Source of the DNA: an uncultured Aurantimonas sp. | Lineage (GTDB): Bacteria; Pseudomonadota; Alphaproteobacteria; Rhizobiales; Rhizobiaceae | Assembly: GCA_947488615.1 (NCBI GenBank) | Contig: CANKZU010000012.1 | Span: 1 to 64,000, forward strand | DNA: 64,000 bases | Reading direction: 5' to 3' | Shown: one piece after another, positions 1-7,349 of the stretch | How the letters are laid out: each line of letters opens with the position of its first letter | How positions within the stretch are numbered: position 1 is the stretch's first letter | The notes under the pieces: model-generated | What the model was told of the DNA's origin: nothing | The model's input: the letters and a program-made list of their open reading frames with translations, nothing else | The model's database searches: none | Program-made: the position numbers and the translations under genes

Positions 1-248
1 ACTGTCCGCCGCCCACGCTTCTCTTTCTTCTCAATATCAAATTGTCAAAGAGCACGGCAAAAAAAAGATGCCGTCGGAGAAAGCAAACGAAAGCTTGCCA
101 AACCCCTGGGAGGGTCGCTGTATCAGCGGCACTCGAAAAGATAGGACGAAGGCGGCACAAAACCGAACCGGTCAGAACATTTCGTTCGTACCGGCTCTCG
201 GCGTCCCGTTCAGGCCGCCCCGGCGCCACCGCCGTCGTCGATGACCGG
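1..248 (-). other. rrn: rRNA operon leader (5' part of rrn transcript)
   Basis: Read on the minus strand this stretch gives GCTCTTTGACAATTTGATA and then a purine-rich tract ending near CGTGGGCGGC, the layout found just upstream of 16S rRNA in Hyphomicrobiales. The boxA and the tract point left, so the 16S gene itself lies beyond base 1 and is not in the window. No mature rRNA is visible. The small plus-strand ORF in the track here (42-266) is a shadow. Confidence 0.75.
41..54 (-). promoter_or_regulatory. boxA antitermination site of rrn leader
   Basis: The minus strand reads TGCTCTTTGACAAT, close to the bacterial boxA consensus TGCTCTTTAACA. It is bound in the nascent RNA by NusB/NusE (S10) to keep polymerase from terminating in rRNA operons. 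Its position some 190 nt downstream of the predicted start site and just before the 16S-proximal tract fits an rrn leader. Confidence 0.8.
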
Positions 249-278
249 CATATAGGCGATCGCTGATCCCCCTGTCAA
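249..278 (-). promoter_or_regulatory. Candidate rrn promoter (sigma70-type)
   Basis: On the minus strand a perfect -35 hexamer TTGACA (273-278) is followed after 18 bp by TATATG (249-254) as -10. The transcript would start near 242 and run left into the boxA leader. The match of the -35 and the position upstream of boxA support it; the -10 is imperfect and no mapping data are available. Confidence 0.6.
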
Positions 279-635
279 CGCCGGGCGGCGCAAAAATTTC
301 GAAAAGCTGGCGACAACGGCCTGGCGGCGGAGCCGCGTGAAGGGCGGAGGCGCTCGGCGCGGGGCTCTCTCTGCTGCTCTGCCGAACGCGAAAGCGTTAT
401 CTGCCCGACGCGCTTGCGGCTGCCTCGTGCATCTTGTGCCTGAACCGCAGCGGTGGATAGAGGCGCTGCCATCAGCTCAGCTCGCCAACCACCCTTGAGG
501 CCGAAAGGTCGAGACTCTATTGCCAACGGACAGGGGATTTTCAAGGCGCGCGCCGCCGACGAAGCGCCTCGGTCGATATTTCGCCACCTTGTACGCGCAC
601 ACGCGATGAGCAAATGACGACGGGGGACAGACCGC
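279..635. other. Intergenic region between rrn promoter and M23 gene
   Basis: About 360 bp of GC-rich sequence between divergently oriented rrn and the M23 peptidase gene. The minus-strand ORFs that cross it (275-970, 477-1820) run antisense to the peptidase and have arginine-rich, shadow-like composition. I see no convincing RNA gene or repeat; a promoter for the peptidase must lie here but I cannot place it. Confidence 0.5.
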
Positions 636-2558
636 TTGCGATATGACAGGCCGGCTTTTGGGGACGAGCCGCCGCTGGTGGCCGATCGGCGTCGCCGGCC
701 GGACCGTCGGCAGGTGTCGGCACGCTGGCTGGCCGGCACGCTCCTGACCGGCCTCACCTCGACCGCCTTGATGGGCATCGCTCTCTCCGCGGCGCTCGAC
801 GGCCACCGCGGTGCGGCACGGCCCGCCGGCCTCGCGGCGCTGGTCTTCAACAAGGCGCTCACCGAAAAAGGCGAACGCGTCGTGGCGACCGCGATCCCGG
901 TCGCCCGCAGCCGCCAGATCATCGAGCTGTCGACCATGAGCCGGGATGGAGATCGCGAGGTCATCCGCACCCTGCCCTTCGGCTACGTCAACATGTTGCT
1001 CGGCGCGCGCTATCAGGCCAGCGCCGACTATCCGAGCTTCGATCCGTTGAAAATCTTTGCCGACGCTGCGGATGGCGGGGCAGTCGCGGACGCTGCCGAG
1101 CCTGCCCAGATTTACGGCGCGCGGGTCGAATCGGAGGTGCAGCTCAAGGTCCAGTCCTTCGACTATGACGAGGCCGCCTATGAACGCATCGACGCCCTCA
1201 CCACCGCCAACGCGGAGCAGCTCGTGCGCTCTGTCGCGCCGAGCCTGTCCTACCAGCCGGTCCAGGTCGCATCGCTGGCGACCATCGACCCGATGCGCTT
1301 CAACCTGACGAGCGATGCCGCCGACTACGAACCGGGCTCCGCGTTCCGGGTGGTGGAGGAAAACGTCTCGCTGGCGACCTCGGACACTGACGACGCGCTT
1401 CCACGCTTTCACGAGGAAGTCATCCCGTTGCGCGAGACGGCGAAGATTGCCGACATTCTCGCCCGCAACGGCCACGAGGAAACCGAGGCCGGTGACGCGG
1501 TCGAGGCGTTGGTCGCGCTGTTGAAGTCCGCAGAGTTGAAAGCCGGTGACGCATTGCGGGTCGGGATCGTCACGGCCGATGAACGCGCGCGGGTCGTGCG
1601 GCTTTCGGCCTATCGCGGCAGCCGCCATCTTGCCACCACCGCCGAGACCGAGGACGGCCCCTTCGAAGCGGCGTCGGCGCCGGAGATGGGCGATTCGGTT
1701 TCCGATGCCTTCAATGAGAACGAAAACGAGACGCCGCTGCGCGCCGATATGCCCAGCGTCTATGATGGCGTCTACCAGGCGGCGCTTTCCTATGGTCTGA
1801 ACAGCCGGCTTTGCCGTCAACTCGTGCGCATGCTCGCCTCGGATGTCGACCTGCAGGCCCGGTTGAGCCCGACCGATCGACTGGCCGTGTTCTATTCCCT
1901 GGAAGAAGGCGAGGAAGACGCGACGGACAGATCGGAGATCCTGTTCGTCGAGGTCCGTTTCGGCGACACCACGAAGCGCTTCTATCGGTTTCGACCGAGC
2001 GACGCCGACGGCGCCGACTATTTCGATGCGGAAGGGCGCAGCGCCAAACAGTTCCTGCTACGCAATCCCGTGCCCAACGGTCGCTTCACATCCAGTTTTT
2101 CGCCCAACCGCAAGCATCCGGTGCTTGGCTATGTGCGCCCGCATTGGGGGGTCGACTGGGCGGCCCCGCGCGGCACGCCGATTCTCGCCTCCGGCAACGG
2201 CGTTGTCCAAAAGGCCGGCTGGTCCAGCGGCTATGGCCGCCAGACCATCATCCGTCATGCCAATGGCTACGAGACCTCGTATTCGCACCAGAACGCCATC
2301 GCGAAGGGCGTCAAGCCGGGCGCCAAAGTGCGCCAGGGGCAAGTGATCGGCTATGTGGGGTCGACCGGCCTGTCGACCGGCAACCACCTTCACTATGAAT
2401 TGTCAGTCAACGACAAGAAGGTCGATCCGATGCGCATCAAGCTGCCCTCGGGCCGCGCGCTGAAGGGGGCCGAACTCGACACCTTCGACCGGGAACGCGA
2501 CCGGATCGACAATTTGTTGCGCGAGCGCGTCGAGTCGCCGCTGGTCGCCAATCGCTGA
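636..2558 (+). CDS. M23-family peptidoglycan metallopeptidase
   Basis: A 640-residue membrane-anchored protein with a cytoplasmic arginine-rich N-terminus, one hydrophobic segment at about residues 30-52 and a C-terminal M23 (LytM) domain at about 490-600. The domain keeps both zinc motifs, HWGVD (first His and Asp) and HLHYE, so it should be an active endopeptidase on peptide crosslinks in the periplasm, or an activator of amidases. The middle 400 residues are acidic and lack a recognised fold. The ORF opens after a TGA at 615; the only early start is TTG at 636, preceded by GGGGGA, so a TTG start is likely, with GTG a few codons later as alternative. It stands alone, divergent from the rRNA operon. 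Confidence 0.85.
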   Translation: MRYDRPAFGDEPPLVADRRRRPDRRQVSARWLAGTLLTGLTSTALMGIALSAALDGHRGAARPAGLAALVFNKALTEKGERVVATAIPVARSRQIIELSTMSRDGDREVIRTLPFGYVNMLLGARYQASADYPSFDPLKIFADAADGGAVADAAEPAQIYGARVESEVQLKVQSFDYDEAAYERIDALTTANAEQLVRSVAPSLSYQPVQVASLATIDPMRFNLTSDAADYEPGSAFRVVEENVSLATSDTDDALPRFHEEVIPLRETAKIADILARNGHEETEAGDAVEALVALLKSAELKAGDALRVGIVTADERARVVRLSAYRGSRHLATTAETEDGPFEAASAPEMGDSVSDAFNENENETPLRADMPSVYDGVYQAALSYGLNSRLCRQLVRMLASDVDLQARLSPTDRLAVFYSLEEGEEDATDRSEILFVEVRFGDTTKRFYRFRPSDADGADYFDAEGRSAKQFLLRNPVPNGRFTSSFSPNRKHPVLGYVRPHWGVDWAAPRGTPILASGNGVVQKAGWSSGYGRQTIIRHANGYETSYSHQNAIAKGVKPGAKVRQGQVIGYVGSTGLSTGNHLHYELSVNDKKVDPMRIKLPSGRALKGAELDTFDRERDRIDNLLRERVESPLVANR

Positions 2559-2678
2559 CCAGCCGTGATGGCGCCGCGTCAGCGCGAACGCGAGAACCCG
2601 TCAAAGTCGCTGCCGCTGCGACCTAACCGCCCCGCGCCGATGCCATTCCTGACCAAGCGGTCAGGACGTAGCGATACC

Positions 2679-2900
2679 TCAGGCGAAGGTCCGGTAGGGA
2701 GCGAAACGGCTCTCCTGCACCATCCGCCAGCGCCGCGACGTCGACATTACGGTCTCGTCCGCTTCGCCGTTCCGCCCAGGCAGTCCGACATCAGCGAGAA
2801 TATGACTGTCATGCGCGGCCATGGAGCGATTGAGAAGCTCGGCACTCTTCATGGCCCGACCGGCGGTCTTGGTCTTGGGACCTGTTTTCAATCCGAACAT
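2679..2900 (-). CDS. DUF1127-like small protein
   Basis: A 73-residue ORF hidden inside a longer track entry (2679-4721). It starts MFGLKTGPK and contains HDSHILADVGLPGRN, which matches the LxDRxLADIGLxR core of DUF1127 proteins, followed by a basic arginine-containing tail. Small DUF1127 proteins of alphaproteobacteria have been linked to RNA-related and metabolic regulation, but the role of this one is unknown. It is divergent from the LysR-family gene starting near 3012, an arrangement common in rhizobia, so that regulator may control it from the 110-bp intergenic region. The ribosome binding site is weak. The overlapping plus-strand ORF 2565-2960 has no family features and was not chosen. 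Confidence 0.6.
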   Translation of the reverse strand: MFGLKTGPKTKTAGRAMKSAELLNRSMAAHDSHILADVGLPGRNGEADETVMSTSRRWRMVQESRFAPYRTFA

Positions 2901-3011
2901 GTCGCACCCATACGCTTGCCTGCAGATTCCATATTGCTGTGCGACAATTCGTTTGATTAGTCCAGCGACAAGTTTTAAACTGACCGGTGAGAAAAACTCG
3001 TTGAACTCCTC

Positions 3012-3908
3012 ATGCCGGATCCGCCCATGCCCCTGATCGAGGTCGATCTCGTCCGTACCTTCGTCGCGATCTGCGAGACCGGCAGCTTCTCCAAGGCCGC
3101 GCAGCAGGTCGCCCGCACGCCCTCGGCTGTCAGCCTGCAGATGAAAAAGCTCGAGACGATCCTGGGCCGCGCGCTTTTCGTGCGGGAGGGTCGCTCGGTC
3201 GGCCTCAGCGGCGATGGCGAGGCGTTCCTGGGTTATGCGCGCCGTCTGATGCAGCTCAACGAGGAGGCGGTCTCGCGCTTTCGCGCGCCCGCCATGGAGG
3301 GCCGCGTGGCGTTCGGCGCCCCGGACGACATCGGCTATATCGCAATTCCGCAGATCCTCAAGCGCTTCGCGTCGACCCATCCCCATGTCGAAGTCGACGT
3401 GAAGCTCAAGTCCAGCGACGAACTGCGCCGGCTTTGCGATACCGGCGCGCTCGATCTCGCGGTGCTGTGCTGTTCGGATTACGGCAAGCGCGACGTGCGG
3501 ATCGTTCACACCGAAAATCTCGTCTGGATCGGACTCAAGCACGGTCAAGCCGTCAGCAAGAATCCGTTGCCGCTGGCTCTCGCGAGCCGGGGCTGTGCCT
3601 GGCGAGCCAGCGCGCTCGGTGCGCTCGACGCGGCTCACATCGGCTACCGGATCGCCTATTCGAGCGAACACTCGCAAGGCCAGATCGCAGCGGTTCTCGC
3701 CGATCTGGCGATCGCGCCGCTTCCCGAAAGCCATGTCTCGGCGTCGCTGCGCCAGTTGGGCGAAGCCGACGGGCTGCCGCCGCTGCGCCAATATGAGGTG
3801 GCGCTGATGAAACGGAAGGGCTGCGGCAAGATCGCCGACGCGCTCGCCGAACATGTCACAGAAAGCTTCGCCGACCTTCGTCCCGCCCCGAGCTTCGCGC
3901 TCGCCTGA
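3012..3908 (+). CDS. LysR-family transcriptional regulator
   Basis: A 298-residue protein of standard LysR length. The N-terminal winged helix-turn-helix is clear (about residues 8-65: VRTFVAICETGSFSKAAQQV, then SAVSLQMKKLE and the LF..EGR turn), followed by a substrate-binding domain with two Rossmann-like lobes. LysR proteins bind T-N11-A sites and often regulate a divergent gene, here the DUF1127-like gene. The second ATG at 3027 (MPLIEVDL) is an equally possible start because neither has a strong Shine-Dalgarno. The inducer cannot be inferred. Confidence 0.85.
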   Translation: MPDPPMPLIEVDLVRTFVAICETGSFSKAAQQVARTPSAVSLQMKKLETILGRALFVREGRSVGLSGDGEAFLGYARRLMQLNEEAVSRFRAPAMEGRVAFGAPDDIGYIAIPQILKRFASTHPHVEVDVKLKSSDELRRLCDTGALDLAVLCCSDYGKRDVRIVHTENLVWIGLKHGQAVSKNPLPLALASRGCAWRASALGALDAAHIGYRIAYSSEHSQGQIAAVLADLAIAPLPESHVSASLRQLGEADGLPPLRQYEVALMKRKGCGKIADALAEHVTESFADLRPAPSFALA

Positions 3909-3988
3909 ACAGGGGCGGCCAGGCCAAGGAGAGATCATACTCCCCGCCGCCTTTTCATGAGCCGAGCGACCGGCATCGTCGCTGGCGA

Positions 3989-5026
3989 TCAGCCGGCGCT
4001 CTCGACGCGCGACTGCGCCCGCCAGAGGTCGATCTCGCCCTCGCCGGCGTGACGATCGATCTCGGCAAGCTCGGTCTCGGAGAAGTCGAGCCGTTGCAGA
4101 GCGTCGAGCGAATCGTCGAGCTGATCGACGGTACGCGCGCCCACCAGCGCCGACGTCACCTCCGGGCGCCGCAGCACCCAGGCGATTGCCATTTGCGCTA
4201 GGCTCTGTCCGCGAGCCTCGGCGATCGCGGTAAGCGCGCGAATGCGTTCGATGTTCGCGGCGCTGAGCATGTCGGGTTTGAACGAGCCCTCGCGCGCGGC
4301 GCGCGAGTCGCTCGGAACGCCCTCCAGATATTTTCGGGTCAACAGCCCTTGGGCCAACGGCGAAAAGGCGATGCAGCCGATGCCCAGTTCGCCGAGGGTG
4401 TCCAGGAGCCCGTCCTCGACCCACCGGTTGAGCATCGAATAGGACGGTTGATGAATGACAAAGGGCGTGCCCTGCTCCTTCAAGATCGCGTAGGCCTGCC
4501 GCGTCAGCTCCGGCGAATAGGACGAGATGCCGACATAGAGCGCCCGACCCGATCGCACGATCTGATCCAGCGCGCCCATCGTCTCCGCGAGCGGGGTCTC
4601 GGGATCCGGCCGGTGATGGTAGAAGATGTCGAGATAGTCCAGCCCCATGCGCTTCAGGCTCTGGTCGCAGGAGGCGATCAGATATTTGCGCGAACCGAAA
4701 TTGCCGTAGGGGCCGGGCCACATGTCGTAACCGGCCTTGGAGGAGATGATCAGCTCGTCACGGTAGGGCCGGAAATCCATCTCCATCCAGCGGCCGAAAT
4801 TCTCCTCGGCGGAGCCGTAGGGCGGGCCGTAATTGTTCGCCAGGTCGAAATGCGTGACGCCCCGGTCGAACGCACGCCGCAGGATCGCTCGTCCGGTCTC
4901 GAAGACATCCGTGCCGCCGAAATTCTGCCAAAGTCCGAGCGAAATGGCCGGCAGTTTTAGACCGGAGCGCCCGACCCGGCGATAAGGGATGGCGTCGTAA
5001 CGATTTGCCTCGGCGAGATAGGGCAT
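3989..5026 (-). CDS. Aldo/keto reductase, YghZ-like
   Basis: A 345-residue NADPH-dependent oxidoreductase. It has the AKR barrel start YRRVGRSGLKLPAISLGLW, the Asp/Tyr pair in HFDLANNYGPPYGSAEENFG, the catalytic Lys in SSKAGYDMWPGPYG and His in YHHRPDPETP, and a C-terminal NADP site around SALVGARTVDQL. The stretch ANNYGPPYGSAEENFG with MWPGPYG is typical of the YghZ/AKR14 group, which reduces methylglyoxal and L-glyceraldehyde 3-phosphate. The track ORF starts 24 codons earlier; ATG at 5026 (MPYLAEANRY) was chosen because homology begins there and an AAGGT lies upstream. It stands alone, convergent with the LysR gene. Confidence 0.85.
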   Translation of the reverse strand: MPYLAEANRYDAIPYRRVGRSGLKLPAISLGLWQNFGGTDVFETGRAILRRAFDRGVTHFDLANNYGPPYGSAEENFGRWMEMDFRPYRDELIISSKAGYDMWPGPYGNFGSRKYLIASCDQSLKRMGLDYLDIFYHHRPDPETPLAETMGALDQIVRSGRALYVGISSYSPELTRQAYAILKEQGTPFVIHQPSYSMLNRWVEDGLLDTLGELGIGCIAFSPLAQGLLTRKYLEGVPSDSRAAREGSFKPDMLSAANIERIRALTAIAEARGQSLAQMAIAWVLRRPEVTSALVGARTVDQLDDSLDALQRLDFSETELAEIDRHAGEGEIDLWRAQSRVESAG

Positions 5027-5137
5027 GCGGCGGACCTTTTTTGGCGAACCAGGAGTGTCTGCCGGTATAGGCGGTCGTGCGGCGAGGGAAAAGAGCACCG
5101 GAACGCCAGCGCGATGGGCCTCCTCGCCGCCGCGTGC

Positions 5138-6220
5138 CTACTTGCAGTAGGTCGAACCGTTTCGCCGCGCCGCGATATCGAGGTGGAAATGTGTCGCATG
5201 GTCGGCGTCGGTGCCGGGGCCGAGCACCGTCTTGAACGGACCGCACGCCCCCTCGCGAACCGTGCGTTGAAATCGCGCTTCCGGCGAGCCGGGCTCGTGC
5301 CTCTCGACGCCGATCCTCGTCCCATCTTTGAAGGCGAAAGCCGCGATGTCGACGGCGCTGCCGCGCGCGTGTTCAGATATGCCGTTTTCGGATGCGCGGT
5401 TGCGGCAGACATAGGTGGATGCATGCCGAAACTCGGCGAGCCGGTTCGCCGGAAAACTCACCTTTGCCGCCGGGACGACACTCTCCGTCATCCAACGATC
5501 GAGGGCAAGCGCCGATCGACAGAGGAGCTTGGTGCCGGACGAAATCGCGACGCCGCTGGAAAGCCGTTCGATATTGACCGGCCGCAGGACGCCGCACGCG
5601 CCATCGCTGATGCTTTCGCCAATAGTGAAAAGGACCCCGCGTTTTTCCAGTTCCGCCTCGCACATCTTGGCGTCGTCGATGGCCGCGGCAGCCAGCACAG
5701 CTGCGGCCGGCGTAATGGTGGCCTTGCGGGCCTTCAGCTTGTCCGGCGCCCGGTCTGGAGCCCCCGAGCCGGTCACGTCCGGTTTGGCGGCCTTCGTCGC
5801 GGACGCCTTCGGTGCGACAGGCGCCTCGTCGCCGATTGTCGCGGGAGGACGCGCCTCCGGCACAGGAATATCGCCGATCGGCCGTTCCGACGCGGGGCCA
5901 GGCATCGGGTTCTCACCGGCGGATCGCGCCGCGTTAGAGCGATCCGGCCGGCGCCCGGTCGCATCGTCCCCGCCGGCTTGGCCCGGTTTCTCCGAGCTTA
6001 GGCCAGAGCCGGAAGCGGGCGAGCCGTCGTCGCCCACCGCGCCCTCTGCCGGAACAGAGGCTTTGTCTGATGGTATTTCGCCGGCGCTCGGCGCGCCGTC
6101 CGGCCGCAATTCCGGCACCGGGACCGCCGCCACCGGACTGTCCTCTTTCGCCAGCGGCGGCACGACGGTCAGGCCGAAGGCCAGCGCCGAGGTCGCTACA
6201 ATCAGCGCCCCCCGGCGCAC
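5138..6220 (-). CDS. Extensin-like / LAS-type metallopeptidase, exported
   Basis: A protein of about 360 residues: an N-terminal signal segment (GALIVATSALAFGLTVV), a long Pro/Ala/Glu-rich linker (to about residue 190) and a C-terminal extensin-like domain. That domain contains SEHARGSAVDI and HFHLDI, which fit the SxHxxGxAxD and HxH zinc motifs of LAS peptidases (VanY/M15 type), so a peptidoglycan D,D- or L,D-peptidase activity is a reasonable inference. A GTG at 6220 after GAGGTGGGCG is my preferred start; a GTG at 6232 overlapping the TGA of the upstream gene is the alternative. It lies directly downstream of a YkuD transpeptidase gene on the same strand, with the stop 8 bases before the chosen start, so the two are probably co-transcribed. 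Confidence 0.75.
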   Translation of the reverse strand: MRRGALIVATSALAFGLTVVPPLAKEDSPVAAVPVPELRPDGAPSAGEIPSDKASVPAEGAVGDDGSPASGSGLSSEKPGQAGGDDATGRRPDRSNAARSAGENPMPGPASERPIGDIPVPEARPPATIGDEAPVAPKASATKAAKPDVTGSGAPDRAPDKLKARKATITPAAAVLAAAAIDDAKMCEAELEKRGVLFTIGESISDGACGVLRPVNIERLSSGVAISSGTKLLCRSALALDRWMTESVVPAAKVSFPANRLAEFRHASTYVCRNRASENGISEHARGSAVDIAAFAFKDGTRIGVERHEPGSPEARFQRTVREGACGPFKTVLGPGTDADHATHFHLDIAARRNGSTYCK

Positions 6221-6228
6221 CGCCCACC

Positions 6229-7224
6229 TCACTCCTTGAATTCCACCACGGTCTGGCCAGGCACGACCAGCTGCGCCAGCGTCTCGGCATCCCAGTTGGT
6301 CAGCCGCACGCAGCCATGACTCTGGCTCTTGTCGATCAGGTCGGGTATCGGTGTTCCATGGATGCCGTAGGTCGGCTTTGACAAGTCGATCCACATGGAG
6401 CCGACCGGTCCGTTCGGACCTGGTGGGATCGTCAACGGCTCGGTATTCTCGCCCTGCTGAAAGTTCTTCTTCGGGTTGTAGCTATAGGTTGGCTCAGGAG
6501 CGATTGCATCCACGGTGACGGTGCCCGAGGGGGATGGCGTATCGGCGGAGCCGATCGTCGCCGGGTCGGCAAGAACGATCTCGCCCTTGTCGTCATAGGC
6601 CACGAGCCGGCCGGCCGCCTTGTCGACGACGATCTTGGCGACTTTCGTCGTCGGGAGCTCACCGGGCTTGGTGACGAGGATTACCGTCCCCGCTATTGCG
6701 AAGTCCGCTTCCGGATTGAGCGTCTTGAGAAGTTCTTCGTCCATATGGAACTTCTCGGCCAGCATTTCGGCGGGATCATGGTAGCCGAGCCAATCCATCT
6801 TCGCCCGCTCGCCATAATCGTCCGGGATGGTGTCGACGTAACGGCCCGAAACGTCTTCCTCGGTGATCTCGTATGTCGTCATCGCTTCGCCCTCGTCAAC
6901 GACGAGAACAGTCCACATATCAGCGTCGGGTTTTCCGTCGACCGGCAGGCCGCGCATCATCTCGTAGGCGCGAACGGCCTTCTGCGTGTTGTCGCCGGGA
7001 AAGCCGTCGATCACGCCGGGCGAGGAATGGGCGCGGTCCAGCAAGACCTGCAGCCGAATAAGAAACGGATCCGCCGTCCCGGTCTCACCTTGGCGCGCCT
7101 GCCAATCATCGAACGTCGCTGCGTTGATTGCTTCCATGGAAAGCGGCGTCGGAGCCGCGATGGATGCTGGCGGCGCCAGGATTGTCAATATGCCGCTCAC
7201 GGCGGCGATCGAAAGATTTTTCAT
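6229..7224 (-). CDS. L,D-transpeptidase (YkuD domain) with peptidoglycan-binding domain
   Basis: A 331-residue exported protein: signal peptide of about 23 residues ending near ASIAA, a PG_binding_1-like helical domain (about 55-105, with PGVIDGFPGDNTQKAVRAYE), a middle segment and a C-terminal YkuD domain. The catalytic signature HGTP....SHGCVRLTNWD is complete, including the active-site Cys. Such enzymes make 3-3 peptide crosslinks or attach proteins to meso-diaminopimelate in the periplasm. The track start is a TTG; ATG at 7224 preceded by GAGG with 6-nt spacing is better. It is a paralogue of the next gene upstream and lies just before the extensin-like gene. Confidence 0.9.
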   Translation of the reverse strand: MKNLSIAAVSGILTILAPPASIAAPTPLSMEAINAATFDDWQARQGETGTADPFLIRLQVLLDRAHSSPGVIDGFPGDNTQKAVRAYEMMRGLPVDGKPDADMWTVLVVDEGEAMTTYEITEEDVSGRYVDTIPDDYGERAKMDWLGYHDPAEMLAEKFHMDEELLKTLNPEADFAIAGTVILVTKPGELPTTKVAKIVVDKAAGRLVAYDDKGEIVLADPATIGSADTPSPSGTVTVDAIAPEPTYSYNPKKNFQQGENTEPLTIPPGPNGPVGSMWIDLSKPTYGIHGTPIPDLIDKSQSHGCVRLTNWDAETLAQLVVPGQTVVEFKE

Positions 7225-7264
7225 AAAAAACCTCGAATTCAAATTGATTCAAGACGTGAAACGC

Positions 7265-7292
7265 AAAAGGGAGCCAGATGGCTCCCCTTTTT
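7265..7292 (-). terminator. Rho-independent terminator
   Basis: Stem GGGAGCC / GGCTCCC with an AGAT loop, flanked by A-runs on one side and T-runs on the other, so it can work in both directions. On the minus strand it follows the 515-residue transpeptidase gene and separates the two paralogues. Confidence 0.7.
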
Positions 7293-7349
7293 CTTCCATT
7301 CATTTTTGATCATGGCAAAGAATTTATTACCGCCAAGACAATCGCTCGG

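Noticed and set aside
2565-2960. 131-residue plus-strand ORF after the M23 gene
   Set aside because: No domain, Arg/Pro-rich composition, weak start, and overlaps the better-supported DUF1127-like gene.
2679-4721. 680-residue minus-strand ORF
   Set aside because: Only its last 73 codons look real (DUF1127-like). The rest is antisense to the LysR gene and overlaps the aldo-keto reductase in another frame.
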